DNA of 8,697 nt from Candidatus Caenarcanales bacterium. GTDB taxonomy: Bacteria > Cyanobacteriota > Vampirovibrionia > Caenarcaniphilales > Caenarcanaceae. Shown in pieces: positions 1 through 6,262 of this stretch. Under the pieces are notes generated by a model. The model was given only the letters and a program-made list of their open reading frames with translations, had not been told where the DNA came from and did not search any database. The stretch spans positions 1 through 8,697 of the forward strand of contig CANLFK010000091.1 in the NCBI GenBank assembly GCA_947489925.1, in the 5' to 3' direction. Positions within the stretch are counted from its first letter, which is position 1. Each line of letters starts with the position of its first letter. The position numbers were made by a program, and so were the translations under genes.

Positions 1-247
1 TATTACTTTTATCAATTGGTTTTAATTCTAGCTTTGCTTCAGCTGATAATTTAATTAATAAATCTTTTTGGGTTTTTAAATCAATTGAATTTTGAATTGC
101 CAGCCAAGTAATAGCCCGATACATAGCTCCTGTATCAATATAAGTTAAATTAAGTTTTTCGGCAATAATTTTGGCAATGGTACTTTTACCCGCACCAGCT
201 GGACCATCGATTGCAATTACTAAATTTTCAGAATTACTATTTATCAT
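1..247 (-). CDS. cmk: Cytidylate kinase, N-terminal part (3' end beyond window)
   Basis: Cytidylate kinase phosphorylates CMP and dCMP with ATP in cytosolic pyrimidine nucleotide salvage and recycling. The 82 visible residues begin with a short polar stretch, then a beta strand and P-loop (VIAIDGPAGAGKST, residues 10-23), a helix, and the family hallmark YIDTGAMYRAITW at residues 36-48, which contributes to the CMP site. This combination is diagnostic of Cmk rather than of other P-loop NMP kinases. The reading frame is open to the left edge, so roughly two thirds of the usual 220-230 residues lie outside the window. The ATG overlaps the sufD TGA as ATGA, which fits translational coupling. I see no separate ribosome binding site or promoter, so it is probably expressed as the last visible gene of a sufC-sufD-cmk transcript. 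The identification is secure; only the C-terminal part is unseen. Confidence 0.95.
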   Translation of the reverse strand, partial: MINSNSENLVIAIDGPAGAGKSTIAKIIAEKLNLTYIDTGAMYRAITWLAIQNSIDLKTQKDLLIKLSAEAKLELKPIDKSN

Positions 248-1524
248 AAATTTAAAGTCAATAATTTCCCAGTAAAGCTTTTTAGTGAAGGAATTGAAAT
301 AGTTTCGATAATTTCTTCGGCAAAGCCAAAAGTCAAAATTTCTAAGGCTTTTTCTCTTGAAATTCCCCGTGAAAGTAAATAGAAAATCTCTTCGGATTGT
401 AATTGCCCAATTGTCGCTCCGTGAGAGCATTTAACATCATCAGCTTTAATTTCTAATTGTGGTCTTGTGTCTACTTTGGCTTCTGGTGATAATAATAAAT
501 TTTTATTTAATTGCTTGGCGGCTGTTCCATTGGCTTTTTCTTTTACTTTTATGATTCCGCTAAATTCAGCTCTTGATTTATCATTTAAAATACCTTTGAA
601 AAGCTGATTACTAGAGCAATTTGGTTTATTATGATTAAAAATTACTTGATTATGACAAGCTTGTGAGTTTTTTAAAACATAAAGTCCTTTTAAATTATGA
701 TTAATTCCTTCACCCAAAAAGTCAGACTGAATTAAATGTTTGCTAGTTTTCGCTCCAAAAGACAAATTATAAAAATCAAGACTAGAATTATTTTGTAGTT
801 TTATGTCTGTATAAGCGATTTGAAAAGCATTTTTACTTTCATTTTGCACAAAAAAGATTTTAACCTGTGAATTTTCGCCAATAATAATTTGATTAATTAA
901 ATTGTGTAAATAAAGCTCATCAACAGATGAATTTGAACCACTACAATAAATAAAAATTTCGGCTTGGCAATTGTCTTCGATAATAATTAAATTACGACTA
1001 TAATTTGCACAATTAGGTGAATTAGACAATAAAGAAATTTGAATTGGCTGATTTAAAACCGTGTTTGCTGGAATATAAAAAAACAAACCACCTTCCCACA
1101 AACTATTATTTTGCAAAGTAAAAATATTTTGCTGAGAAGCTTGATTTAAATATTTAACTTTCAAGTCAGCATAATCACTAAAAGCTTGATCTAGAGAAGC
1201 AATAATTATTTTATCATTTGAGATTTTATGGCTTTTAATTTGTCCATTTTCTAAAACAATTTGATTTTCTTCGCATTCAGGCAAAACAAAAGTCTGAGAG
1301 CTATTTTCTTGTTTTGAATCAATCTGGTTTTCGGCATAAACTGGACTAATTGTTTGAGCAAATAATTCTTCAAAATTAAAATATTTCCATTCTTCGTCTG
1401 AATTATTTGGAAAACCTTTATCTAAAAAACTTTGCCAATTCTGCTTTCTGAACTCATCAGACTCAATCAAAGCCGTTTCCAAAGTCATAAAATTATCTTG
1501 CCAAGTTTTATGCTGTAATATCAT
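244..1524 (-). CDS. sufD: Fe-S cluster assembly protein SufD
   Basis: SufD is a structural partner in the cytosolic SufBCD scaffold that builds Fe-S clusters and delivers them to apoproteins; it pairs with SufB and docks SufC. At 426 residues it has normal length. The N-terminal helical region carries the typical GFP...EEWKY pattern (residues 37-48), followed by the right-handed beta-helix core. The C-terminal family signature is clear: an HNKP...LFKG...SR..FSG stretch at 298-323, then NLLLSPEAKVDTRPQLEI and KCSHGATIGQL, placing the conserved Cys at 366 and His at 368. Those correspond to the SufD residues implicated in nascent cluster formation at the SufB-SufD interface. The ATG directly follows the sufC TAA, with GGAG about 11 nt upstream inside sufC, which supports this start over Met13. 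SufB would lack this N-terminal pattern and carry extra cysteines, so SufD is preferred. Confidence 0.95.
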   Translation of the reverse strand: MILQHKTWQDNFMTLETALIESDEFRKQNWQSFLDKGFPNNSDEEWKYFNFEELFAQTISPVYAENQIDSKQENSSQTFVLPECEENQIVLENGQIKSHKISNDKIIIASLDQAFSDYADLKVKYLNQASQQNIFTLQNNSLWEGGLFFYIPANTVLNQPIQISLLSNSPNCANYSRNLIIIEDNCQAEIFIYCSGSNSSVDELYLHNLINQIIIGENSQVKIFFVQNESKNAFQIAYTDIKLQNNSSLDFYNLSFGAKTSKHLIQSDFLGEGINHNLKGLYVLKNSQACHNQVIFNHNKPNCSSNQLFKGILNDKSRAEFSGIIKVKEKANGTAAKQLNKNLLLSPEAKVDTRPQLEIKADDVKCSHGATIGQLQSEEIFYLLSRGISREKALEILTFGFAEEIIETISIPSLKSFTGKLLTLNL

Positions 1525-2277
1525 TTAATTCACTGCTCCAGCATAACCATTTTTTTCTAATTCCAAAGCCAATTCAGCTCCGCCAGACCTAACAATTAAA
1601 CCTTGATACATAATATGAACATGAGTTGGCTCAATATAATCAAGCAGTCTTTGATAATGAGTAATTAAAATTAAAGCTTTATCTGGATTACGCAATTTAT
1701 TAATGCTCTCAGAGACTAATTTCAAAGCATCAATATCAAGTCCCGAATCAATTTCATCTAAAATACTTAAAATTGGTTCAAGAATTGCCATTTGCAAAAT
1801 TTCATTGCGTTTTTTTTCACCACCCGAAAAACCTTCATTCAAAGACCGTTCAATAAAATAAGGCGGAATATTTAATAATTTTATTTTGTTTTCCAGTAAT
1901 TCATTAAAATCAAGCGGATCAAGCTCTTCTTTGCCTTCAAAGACTTGTTTGGAATTATAAGCTAATCTTAAAAAGTCAGCATTATTAACACCCGGAACTT
2001 CGATCGGATATTGAAAACCCAAGAAAATTCCTGCATTAGCTCTTTCAGTAACTTCTAGGTCTAATAAATTTTGCCCATTAAATAAAATTTCTCCTTCGAT
2101 AACTTCATAATCTGGGTGTCCCGCAATAATTTTGGACAAAGTGCTTTTGCCAGAACCATTTGGTCCCATAATGGCATGAATTTCATTAGGCTTAACTTCT
2201 AAGTTTAAACCTTTGAGTATTGGCTCTGCATCTGAATTTTTGATTGTGGCTTTGAGGTTTTTAATTTGCAAAAGCAT
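1525..2277 (-). CDS. sufC: Fe-S cluster assembly ATPase SufC
   Basis: SufC is the soluble ABC-type ATPase of the SufBCD complex; ATP binding dimerises it and drives the rearrangement of SufB-SufD needed for cluster assembly. All ATPase elements are present in 250 residues: Walker A GPNGSGKST (38-46), Q-loop Gln89 within GFQYPIEVPG, the family-specific signature NEGFSGGEKKRNEILQMA (147-164), Walker B ending in Asp174-Glu175 followed by the SufC hallmark DSGLDIDAL, and the H-loop His207 in LITHYQRLL. The EKKRNE and DSGLDIDAL strings separate SufC from transporter ATPases. The gene leads the sufC-sufD-cmk run and has no gap to sufD. No Shine-Dalgarno sequence is visible before its ATG; the upstream sequence is almost only A and T. 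In many bacteria sufB precedes sufC, but here a 273-nt divergent intergenic region does, so sufB must be elsewhere. Confidence 0.97.
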   Translation of the reverse strand: MLLQIKNLKATIKNSDAEPILKGLNLEVKPNEIHAIMGPNGSGKSTLSKIIAGHPDYEVIEGEILFNGQNLLDLEVTERANAGIFLGFQYPIEVPGVNNADFLRLAYNSKQVFEGKEELDPLDFNELLENKIKLLNIPPYFIERSLNEGFSGGEKKRNEILQMAILEPILSILDEIDSGLDIDALKLVSESINKLRNPDKALILITHYQRLLDYIEPTHVHIMYQGLIVRSGGAELALELEKNGYAGAVN

Positions 2278-2309
2278 AATAAAGTTATTTAAAAATAAAA
2301 CTAGATACT

Positions 2310-2339
2310 ATTTTAGTCTGAAAATTAGCAATTTGATAA
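2310..2339 (-). promoter_or_regulatory. Candidate sigma-70-type promoter for sufC
   Basis: Read on the minus strand, TTATCA (2334-2339) is followed after 18 nt by TAAAAT (2310-2315). They match the -35 and -10 consensus at four and five of six positions. Transcription would start near 2303 and give a leader of roughly 26 nt to the sufC ATG. In DNA this AT-rich such matches arise easily by chance, so this is only a candidate. Confidence 0.25.
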
Positions 2340-2361
2340 ATTTAATGTGAGTTCTAAGACT

Positions 2362-2380
2362 AAAAAGGCAAAAAGCCCCT
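2362..2380 (-). terminator. Terminator-like hairpin upstream of sufC
   Basis: On the minus strand AGGGGC, a loop of five T and GCCTTT can form a six-base-pair stem (three Watson-Crick G-C/C-G pairs next to the loop, two G-U pairs and an A-U pair), followed by more T residues. The shape is that of a weak intrinsic terminator pointing toward sufC. No annotated minus-strand gene ends here because the gene to the right is on the plus strand. It could end an unrecognised short transcript from 2381-2550 or act as an attenuator in a longer sufC leader. The stem is short and may be fortuitous. Confidence 0.3.
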
Positions 2381-2550
2381 CAAGAAAGAACTTTAAAAGT
2401 CATGATAGTTTTTATTTAAAGTTTATAATTTCAAAAATTAAATTTTAAGCGGACAAACTAATATTAATACTATCTTTAATAAACCTTAACTTTCAGGCTA
2501 TATCATTAATCATAAGAAGAAATAAAAAAAATTATTGAAATCAGCTTATT

Positions 2551-3156
2551 ATGAAAGCCAATACCAAGCAATATTCAGCCAATAGTACTCCGCAAGAAAT
2601 GCTGCCTATATCCAAGCTGCAAGATAGGCAAATTGTTCATTTCCCCCATTCAGTATTGGCTTCCTCTATCCGTTTGGCACAAATTAGTGATTTACCTCAT
2701 ATTTTAGAATTATGGGCAAATTCAGCTACCATGCGTTATTTATTTGACCCTATTCGTTGGAACTGGAAAGGAAAAGCCTCTGAAATTTGGCATGATTATG
2801 CAATTGATTTGCTAGAAGACAAAAAACGGTTTTTAATTATTTGTGATTTTTCTGATAATGGTTATTCTGGCTTTTTGATGGCAAGAATAGAAGAATTACC
2901 TCATTATTATCAGGCTCAATATAGTTTAATTATTGAAGAAGTTTACTTGAGACCCAAAGACAAAAAAGCCGAAATTTTAAGACAAATGATTGGTTTATTA
3001 TTAAAAGAAGCTCATCTTCGCAAACAAATATCTTCTTCGGCTCGAGGAATTTCGCTTAAGCTTGAATCTTTGGAATCAGACCAAGTTTTTGCAGAATTGC
3101 TTTTAGAAATTGGCTTTAAAAAAAGTTCGGTTTGTTATACCGCTTCAGTTGATTGA
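2551..3156 (+). CDS. GNAT-like N-acetyltransferase domain protein, divergent
   Basis: This 201-residue protein looks like a divergent member of the GNAT acetyltransferase superfamily, whose members transfer an acyl group from acyl-CoA to amines. After a polar N-terminal stretch of about 38 residues, the core opens with IRLAQISDLPHILELW (40-55), the usual beta1-alpha1 pattern. A central strand with GFLMARIEELP (107-117) and the strand IIEEVYLRP (127-135) follow, then a helix and a terminal AELLLEIGFKKSSVCY (181-196) that matches the GNAT alpha4-beta7 end. The segment that should hold the pyrophosphate-binding Q/RxxGxG/A loop reads KDKKAEIL (136-143), with no glycine, so CoA binding may be altered or lost. 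No substrate can be inferred. The gene stands alone, divergent from sufC and 118 nt before nuoJ. No clear ribosome binding site marks the ATG; Met17 is an alternative start. Confidence 0.55.
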   Translation: MKANTKQYSANSTPQEMLPISKLQDRQIVHFPHSVLASSIRLAQISDLPHILELWANSATMRYLFDPIRWNWKGKASEIWHDYAIDLLEDKKRFLIICDFSDNGYSGFLMARIEELPHYYQAQYSLIIEEVYLRPKDKKAEILRQMIGLLLKEAHLRKQISSSARGISLKLESLESDQVFAELLLEIGFKKSSVCYTASVD

Positions 3157-3237
3157 ATTAAAAATACAATATTCAAAAAAGCATATATTTCCTTAAAAGT
3201 ACTAGCAAAAATTCGATAAATAAACTAAACTCATGTT

Positions 3238-3266
3238 TTTTCAACCTGTGCAATTGGTTTTATATT
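3238..3266 (+). promoter_or_regulatory. Candidate promoter for nuoJ-permease-trpA
   Basis: TTTTCA (3238-3243), a 17-nt spacer and TATATT (3261-3266) match sigma-70 boxes at four and five of six positions. The predicted start site would lie only a few bases before the nuoJ ATG at 3275, implying a leaderless or near-leaderless transcript. A GAG at 3266-3268 is the only ribosome-binding-like string and would lie upstream of that start site. Chance matching in AT-rich DNA is a real possibility. Confidence 0.22.
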
Positions 3267-3274
3267 GAGACAAA

Positions 3275-4126
3275 ATGAGTCAAATTTTTAATTTATTGAT
3301 TAAGTCTTTTCAGACAGATCCAATTTTTCTGGTTTTAGCCACTTTTGTTTTTATTAGTGCTTTATTTGTTATTTATGAACAAAAGCTGGTCAGAGCGGGT
3401 ATTGCTTTAATGTTATGTTTTGCAAGTTTAGCTTTGATTTATTTCTCGCTCGGGGCTCAATTTATCGCACTTTCCCAGATTTTGATTTATGCAGTTGGAA
3501 TTGGCTTATTGATTATTTTTTCGATTATGCTTTTAAATCATAGTTCTGATGAGCCAAAACAACAATTATTAGAAAAAATAAACTGGAAAAAGATTTGGAT
3601 TTTTATAACTTGTAATTTCTTACTTCTTTTAATGGTGATTTCTTGGATCAATTTAAATCTGCCAAATTTATACTTCTTGGCAACAAATTATTCATCAAGT
3701 GCACAACAACAAATTCAAACTTTTAATTATGCTATTGGGATTAGCTTATTAATTATTCTTTTGATTCTGTTTTTAGATATTACTTTTAATAATGGAACAG
3801 TGAGAGAGTTGAAAAAAATAAACTGGAAAAATATTGGGGCTTTTATTGGTTGTAATTTGCTTTTTGTTTTAATGAGTATTTCTTTTTCAGGTTTGAATTT
3901 ATTTGCAAACTCACAAGCAGCTGAACCTCGCATTCAAAAACTTATTAATCAAGTTGATTTAGCTCGGCAAAAAGCCATGATGGTTTCTTCGACTGATAAT
4001 TTAATTAAGTTTTTGCTTTCAGACCAAATTTTGGCTTTTGAATTAATTTCAGTTTTGCTTTTAGTGGCTTTTATAGCGGCTATTATAATTTCTCGGAAAA
4101 CTCATTTTAATGAAAAACTTAATTGA
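3275..4126 (+). CDS. nuoJ: NADH-quinone oxidoreductase subunit J (NuoJ/NdhG/ND6) with internal duplication
   Basis: NuoJ is a membrane-arm subunit of respiratory complex I, beside the quinone site and the first proton channels. The family layout is visible: TM1 (about 17-34), VRAGIALMLCFASLALIYF as TM2 (39-57), QFIALSQILIYAVGIGLLII into FSIMLLN as the conserved TM3 (62-88), TM4 (107-129) and a C-terminal SDQILAFELISVLLLVAF helix (249-266). TM3 resembles cyanobacterial NdhG. At 283 residues it is much longer than the usual 160-200. The excess is a second copy of TM3-TM4: residues 152-209 align gap-free with 72-129 at 29 of 58 identical positions. The polar stretch 211-248 before the last helix contains SQAAEPRIQKLINQ. 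No other complex I gene is adjacent. The 3' end overlaps the permease gene by 17 nt. The family call is strong; full function with the duplication is unproven. Confidence 0.87.
   Translation: MSQIFNLLIKSFQTDPIFLVLATFVFISALFVIYEQKLVRAGIALMLCFASLALIYFSLGAQFIALSQILIYAVGIGLLIIFSIMLLNHSSDEPKQQLLEKINWKKIWIFITCNFLLLLMVISWINLNLPNLYFLATNYSSSAQQQIQTFNYAIGISLLIILLILFLDITFNNGTVRELKKINWKNIGAFIGCNLLFVLMSISFSGLNLFANSQAAEPRIQKLINQVDLARQKAMMVSSTDNLIKFLLSDQILAFELISVLLLVAFIAAIIISRKTHFNEKLN
3488..3661 (+). repeat. Internal direct repeat in nuoJ, copy 1
   Basis: Codons 72-129 of nuoJ encode TM3, a polar loop with KINWK, and TM4. They recur exactly 240 nt downstream without any gap. The best conserved DNA is 19 identical bases at 3573-3591, which reappear at 3813-3831. 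Protein identity with copy 2 is 29 of 58 by direct counting. This copy joins directly to TM2 in the normal family order and is probably the ancestral position. Confidence 0.85.
3728..3901 (+). repeat. Internal direct repeat in nuoJ, copy 2
   Basis: Codons 152-209 repeat copy 1. They keep Tyr152, Gly155, the KINWK string (181-185), Cys193-Asn194 and the ISxxxLNL end, but have lost the IMLLN ending of TM3 (here ILFLD). The loop between its helices is of the same length but little conserved. The exact 80-codon offset points to a past in-frame tandem duplication, with substitutions but no net insertions or deletions since. Confidence 0.85.
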
Positions 4127-5477
4127 ATTTATTAATAAAATTAGCCGTTTTTTAGACAGTTGTTTAATTTTACTGGCGGTTTCACTTTTAACTTTTTTGA
4201 TTATTCGCCTTGATTTAAACCTGAAAGTGCTTGAAATTGGTCTTTTTATTTTTACTGTTTTAATAAGTTTTATAGTTTTATTCTTCGAGAAAATACGCAA
4301 TAAGCTTTTTTATTTTGGTTTAGGTTTTAGTTTATTTTTGCTTTTAATGCCACTTTCGCATTGGTTTCCTTCATTGGTTGAAAATAACTATGGCTGGGGA
4401 TTTATAGTTTGGAAGTTTTTAATAAGTTTTATAATTTATCCAGTTTTAATAATTTTATATACAGTTAAGTCTTATGTGAGCAAGGACAAGCTTTTATTGA
4501 GCTTTTTGGGCTTTTTGCTTTTGATTGGTTTTTCTTGGCAATTAGCTGAAAAAATTAAATTTATTAATAAATGTGAAATTAAGCTCTCTCACCCGATTAT
4601 TCTTAAAACTGGAGATCCATTAGCTGATTTACGATTAAACCCATCAATTCATCCAGAAGCTTTAAAACGGGAAGAAAAAAGACTTGGACTAAAAGAACCT
4701 TTATTTAAGCAATTTTTACTTTGGTTAGACGGTATTTTTGTCAAATTTGACTTTGGACTCACTCAGCAAGGTGAATCAGTTTTAAAAGCCATTGCACAAC
4801 CTTTAAGAAATACTTTGATTTTAAATATTTTAGTTTTATTTTTCACTTGGTTGATTAGTATTCCATTAGGTGTTTGGGCGGCAATTCACAAAAATAAATG
4901 GACTGATTCATTAATTTTAAACTTCTCATCAATTAGTTTAATGACGCCTGCTTTTTTGTTGGCAATTTTCATTTTGGCTTTTGCTTTAAAAATAGGCTTT
5001 GGCAAGATTGGAGGCTTAACTAGTGCTAATTTTACTGAATTAAATATTTTCCAGCAGTTTTTTGATTTAATTTCGCATTTAATTTTACCGATAATTATTT
5101 TAACTTTTATCAGTGTTGGCGGGTTAATTAGGCAAATGAGAGCTAATTTTTTAGATACTTTAAATGAAGATTATATTAAATCTGCTAGGGCAAGAGGCAT
5201 TTCTGAAAACAGTATTTTTTGGAATCATGCTCTTCAGAATTCAATTAATCCTTTGATTACATTATTAGGCTTTGAATTTGCCAGTTTAGTTTCGGGAGCG
5301 GCTTTAACCGAAATGATTTTGGCTTATCCTGGTATTGGAGCTTTAACTTTGGAAGCTGCGAGAAAACTGGATATTAATTTAATTATGTTTAATTTACTTT
5401 TGGGAACGGTAATGTTGATGTTTGGGAGCTTTTTATCGGATTATTTATTAAGCAGAATTGATCCACGAACAAAGTAA
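4110..5477 (+). CDS. DppB/OppB-type ABC transporter permease with extra N-terminal membrane segments
   Basis: This is an inner-membrane permease of the peptide/nickel ABC importer family (BPD_transp_1 fold), which would pair with a DppC-type permease, two ATPases and a binding protein. Residues 14-34 form the usual first helix (AVSLLTFLIIRL). The family normally continues at once with a periplasmic GDP segment; here GDPLADLRLNPSIHPEALK begins only at 168. About 130 residues lie between, with four further hydrophobic helices (about 40-59, 66-83, 98-118, 128-145). From 168 on the protein is standard: DFGLT (214-218), a TLILNILVLFFTWLISIPLG helix, the cytoplasmic EAA loop around 355-375 (YIKSARARGISENSIFWNHA), then AYPGIGALTLEAA and a final SDYLLSRIDPR. 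Its ATG lies inside the end of nuoJ (17-nt overlap), suggesting coupled translation. No transporter partner is in the window, so the substrate is unknown. Confidence 0.9.
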   Translation: MKNLIEFINKISRFLDSCLILLAVSLLTFLIIRLDLNLKVLEIGLFIFTVLISFIVLFFEKIRNKLFYFGLGFSLFLLLMPLSHWFPSLVENNYGWGFIVWKFLISFIIYPVLIILYTVKSYVSKDKLLLSFLGFLLLIGFSWQLAEKIKFINKCEIKLSHPIILKTGDPLADLRLNPSIHPEALKREEKRLGLKEPLFKQFLLWLDGIFVKFDFGLTQQGESVLKAIAQPLRNTLILNILVLFFTWLISIPLGVWAAIHKNKWTDSLILNFSSISLMTPAFLLAIFILAFALKIGFGKIGGLTSANFTELNIFQQFFDLISHLILPIIILTFISVGGLIRQMRANFLDTLNEDYIKSARARGISENSIFWNHALQNSINPLITLLGFEFASLVSGAALTEMILAYPGIGALTLEAARKLDINLIMFNLLLGTVMLMFGSFLSDYLLSRIDPRTK

Positions 5478-5482
5478 AGCTT

Positions 5483-6241
5483 ATGTTATTATTCAACAAT
5501 ATGAAAAGACTTTTAATTCCTTTTTTCACCGCTGGTCATCCTAATATTAATTCAATTAGCCAAATCATTCAGGCTTTCGATAAAATTGGTGTTGATTATA
5601 TTGAAGTTGGTTTAGCTCATTCAGACGCTTTAGCTGATGGTTCTACTATTCAAAATTCCTCTTTTAAAGCTTTAAAAAATGGCATGAATTTGGACATTTT
5701 ATTTGAAAACCTAAAAATTTATAAGCCACAAAAAAGCAAATTAATTTTATTCAGTTATTATAATCCTTTAATGTGTTATGGCCTTGAAAAGGTTGCCAAA
5801 TGCTGGAAAGAAAGTGGTGGACAATTTATTTTAATACCAGATTTACCTTTTGAAGAAGCCCAAGAATTTAAGCAAATTTGTGAAGAAAATGATTTGAATT
5901 TAATTTTTTTAATTGCTCCAACTAGTACACCAGACCGTATTAAGCAAATTACTGAAATAAGTTCTGAGTTTTTATATTTAGTTTCAACTACTGGAATTAC
6001 TGGTACTCAAAAAGATTTAAGTGCTAATTTAAGCGAAATTATTAGAGAAATCAAATTAATCAAGCCAAATTTACCTGTTGTGATTGGTTTTGGTATTAAT
6101 AATCCAGAAACAGCGAAAGAAGCTTTAGAAAAAGGAGCTGACGGAGTGGTAGTTGGTAGTGCTTTGGTCAAACTTTTAGATGATAATAATTTCGCTAAGG
6201 CTTTTGAATTGCTGAAGAATATTAAAACTGTTTTGAACTAA
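5483..6241 (+). CDS. trpA: Tryptophan synthase alpha subunit
   Basis: TrpA splits indole-3-glycerol phosphate into glyceraldehyde 3-phosphate and indole, which is channelled to TrpB in the cytosolic alpha2-beta2 complex. The TIM barrel is complete in 252 residues: LIPFFTAGHPN (11-21), YIEVG with the catalytic Glu41 (Glu49 in Salmonella), ADGSTIQ with Asp52 (Asp60), SYYNPLMCYG, LIPDLPFEEA, IAPTSTPDRI, STTGITG, and the phosphate-binding VIGFGI and VVVGSALV. An odd point is the loop usually reading PFSDP, here AHSDA (45-49), with ADGP changed to ADGS. The gene follows the permease by 5 nt and is probably co-transcribed; trpB and other trp genes are absent. The start may be 5483 or Met7 at 5501, since neither has a good ribosome binding site. 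It ends 21 nt before a convergent gene without a recognisable terminator. Confidence 0.95.
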   Translation: MLLFNNMKRLLIPFFTAGHPNINSISQIIQAFDKIGVDYIEVGLAHSDALADGSTIQNSSFKALKNGMNLDILFENLKIYKPQKSKLILFSYYNPLMCYGLEKVAKCWKESGGQFILIPDLPFEEAQEFKQICEENDLNLIFLIAPTSTPDRIKQITEISSEFLYLVSTTGITGTQKDLSANLSEIIREIKLIKPNLPVVIGFGINNPETAKEALEKGADGVVVGSALVKLLDDNNFAKAFELLKNIKTVLN

Positions 6242-6262
6242 TACTACAGCAATTATTTTAGG

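Noticed and set aside
2391..2421. Inverted repeat CTTTAAA...TTTAAAG as an operator or small RNA stem
   Set aside because: All seven pairs include six A-T, the loop is long, and such arms are expected by chance in DNA of this composition.
3157..3274. tRNA or structured RNA in the gap before nuoJ
   Set aside because: No cloverleaf, TTCGA arm in context or CCA-type acceptor pairing is present; only A/T-rich sequence with a weak promoter candidate.
4110..4126. Possible frameshift joining nuoJ and the permease into one protein
   Set aside because: NuoJ ends naturally after its last family helix and the permease begins with a normal first helix, so a simple 17-nt overlap explains the arrangement.
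3727..4300. Two minus-strand reading frames (3727-3933 and 4061-4300), one Lys/Arg/Ile-rich
   Set aside because: They are antisense to transmembrane coding sequence of nuoJ and the permease; the composition is what reversed Leu/Phe/Ile codons give.
6242..6262. Shared bidirectional terminator between trpA and the EEP gene
   Set aside because: No stable stem with a T tract is visible in this 21-nt gap or the adjacent coding ends.
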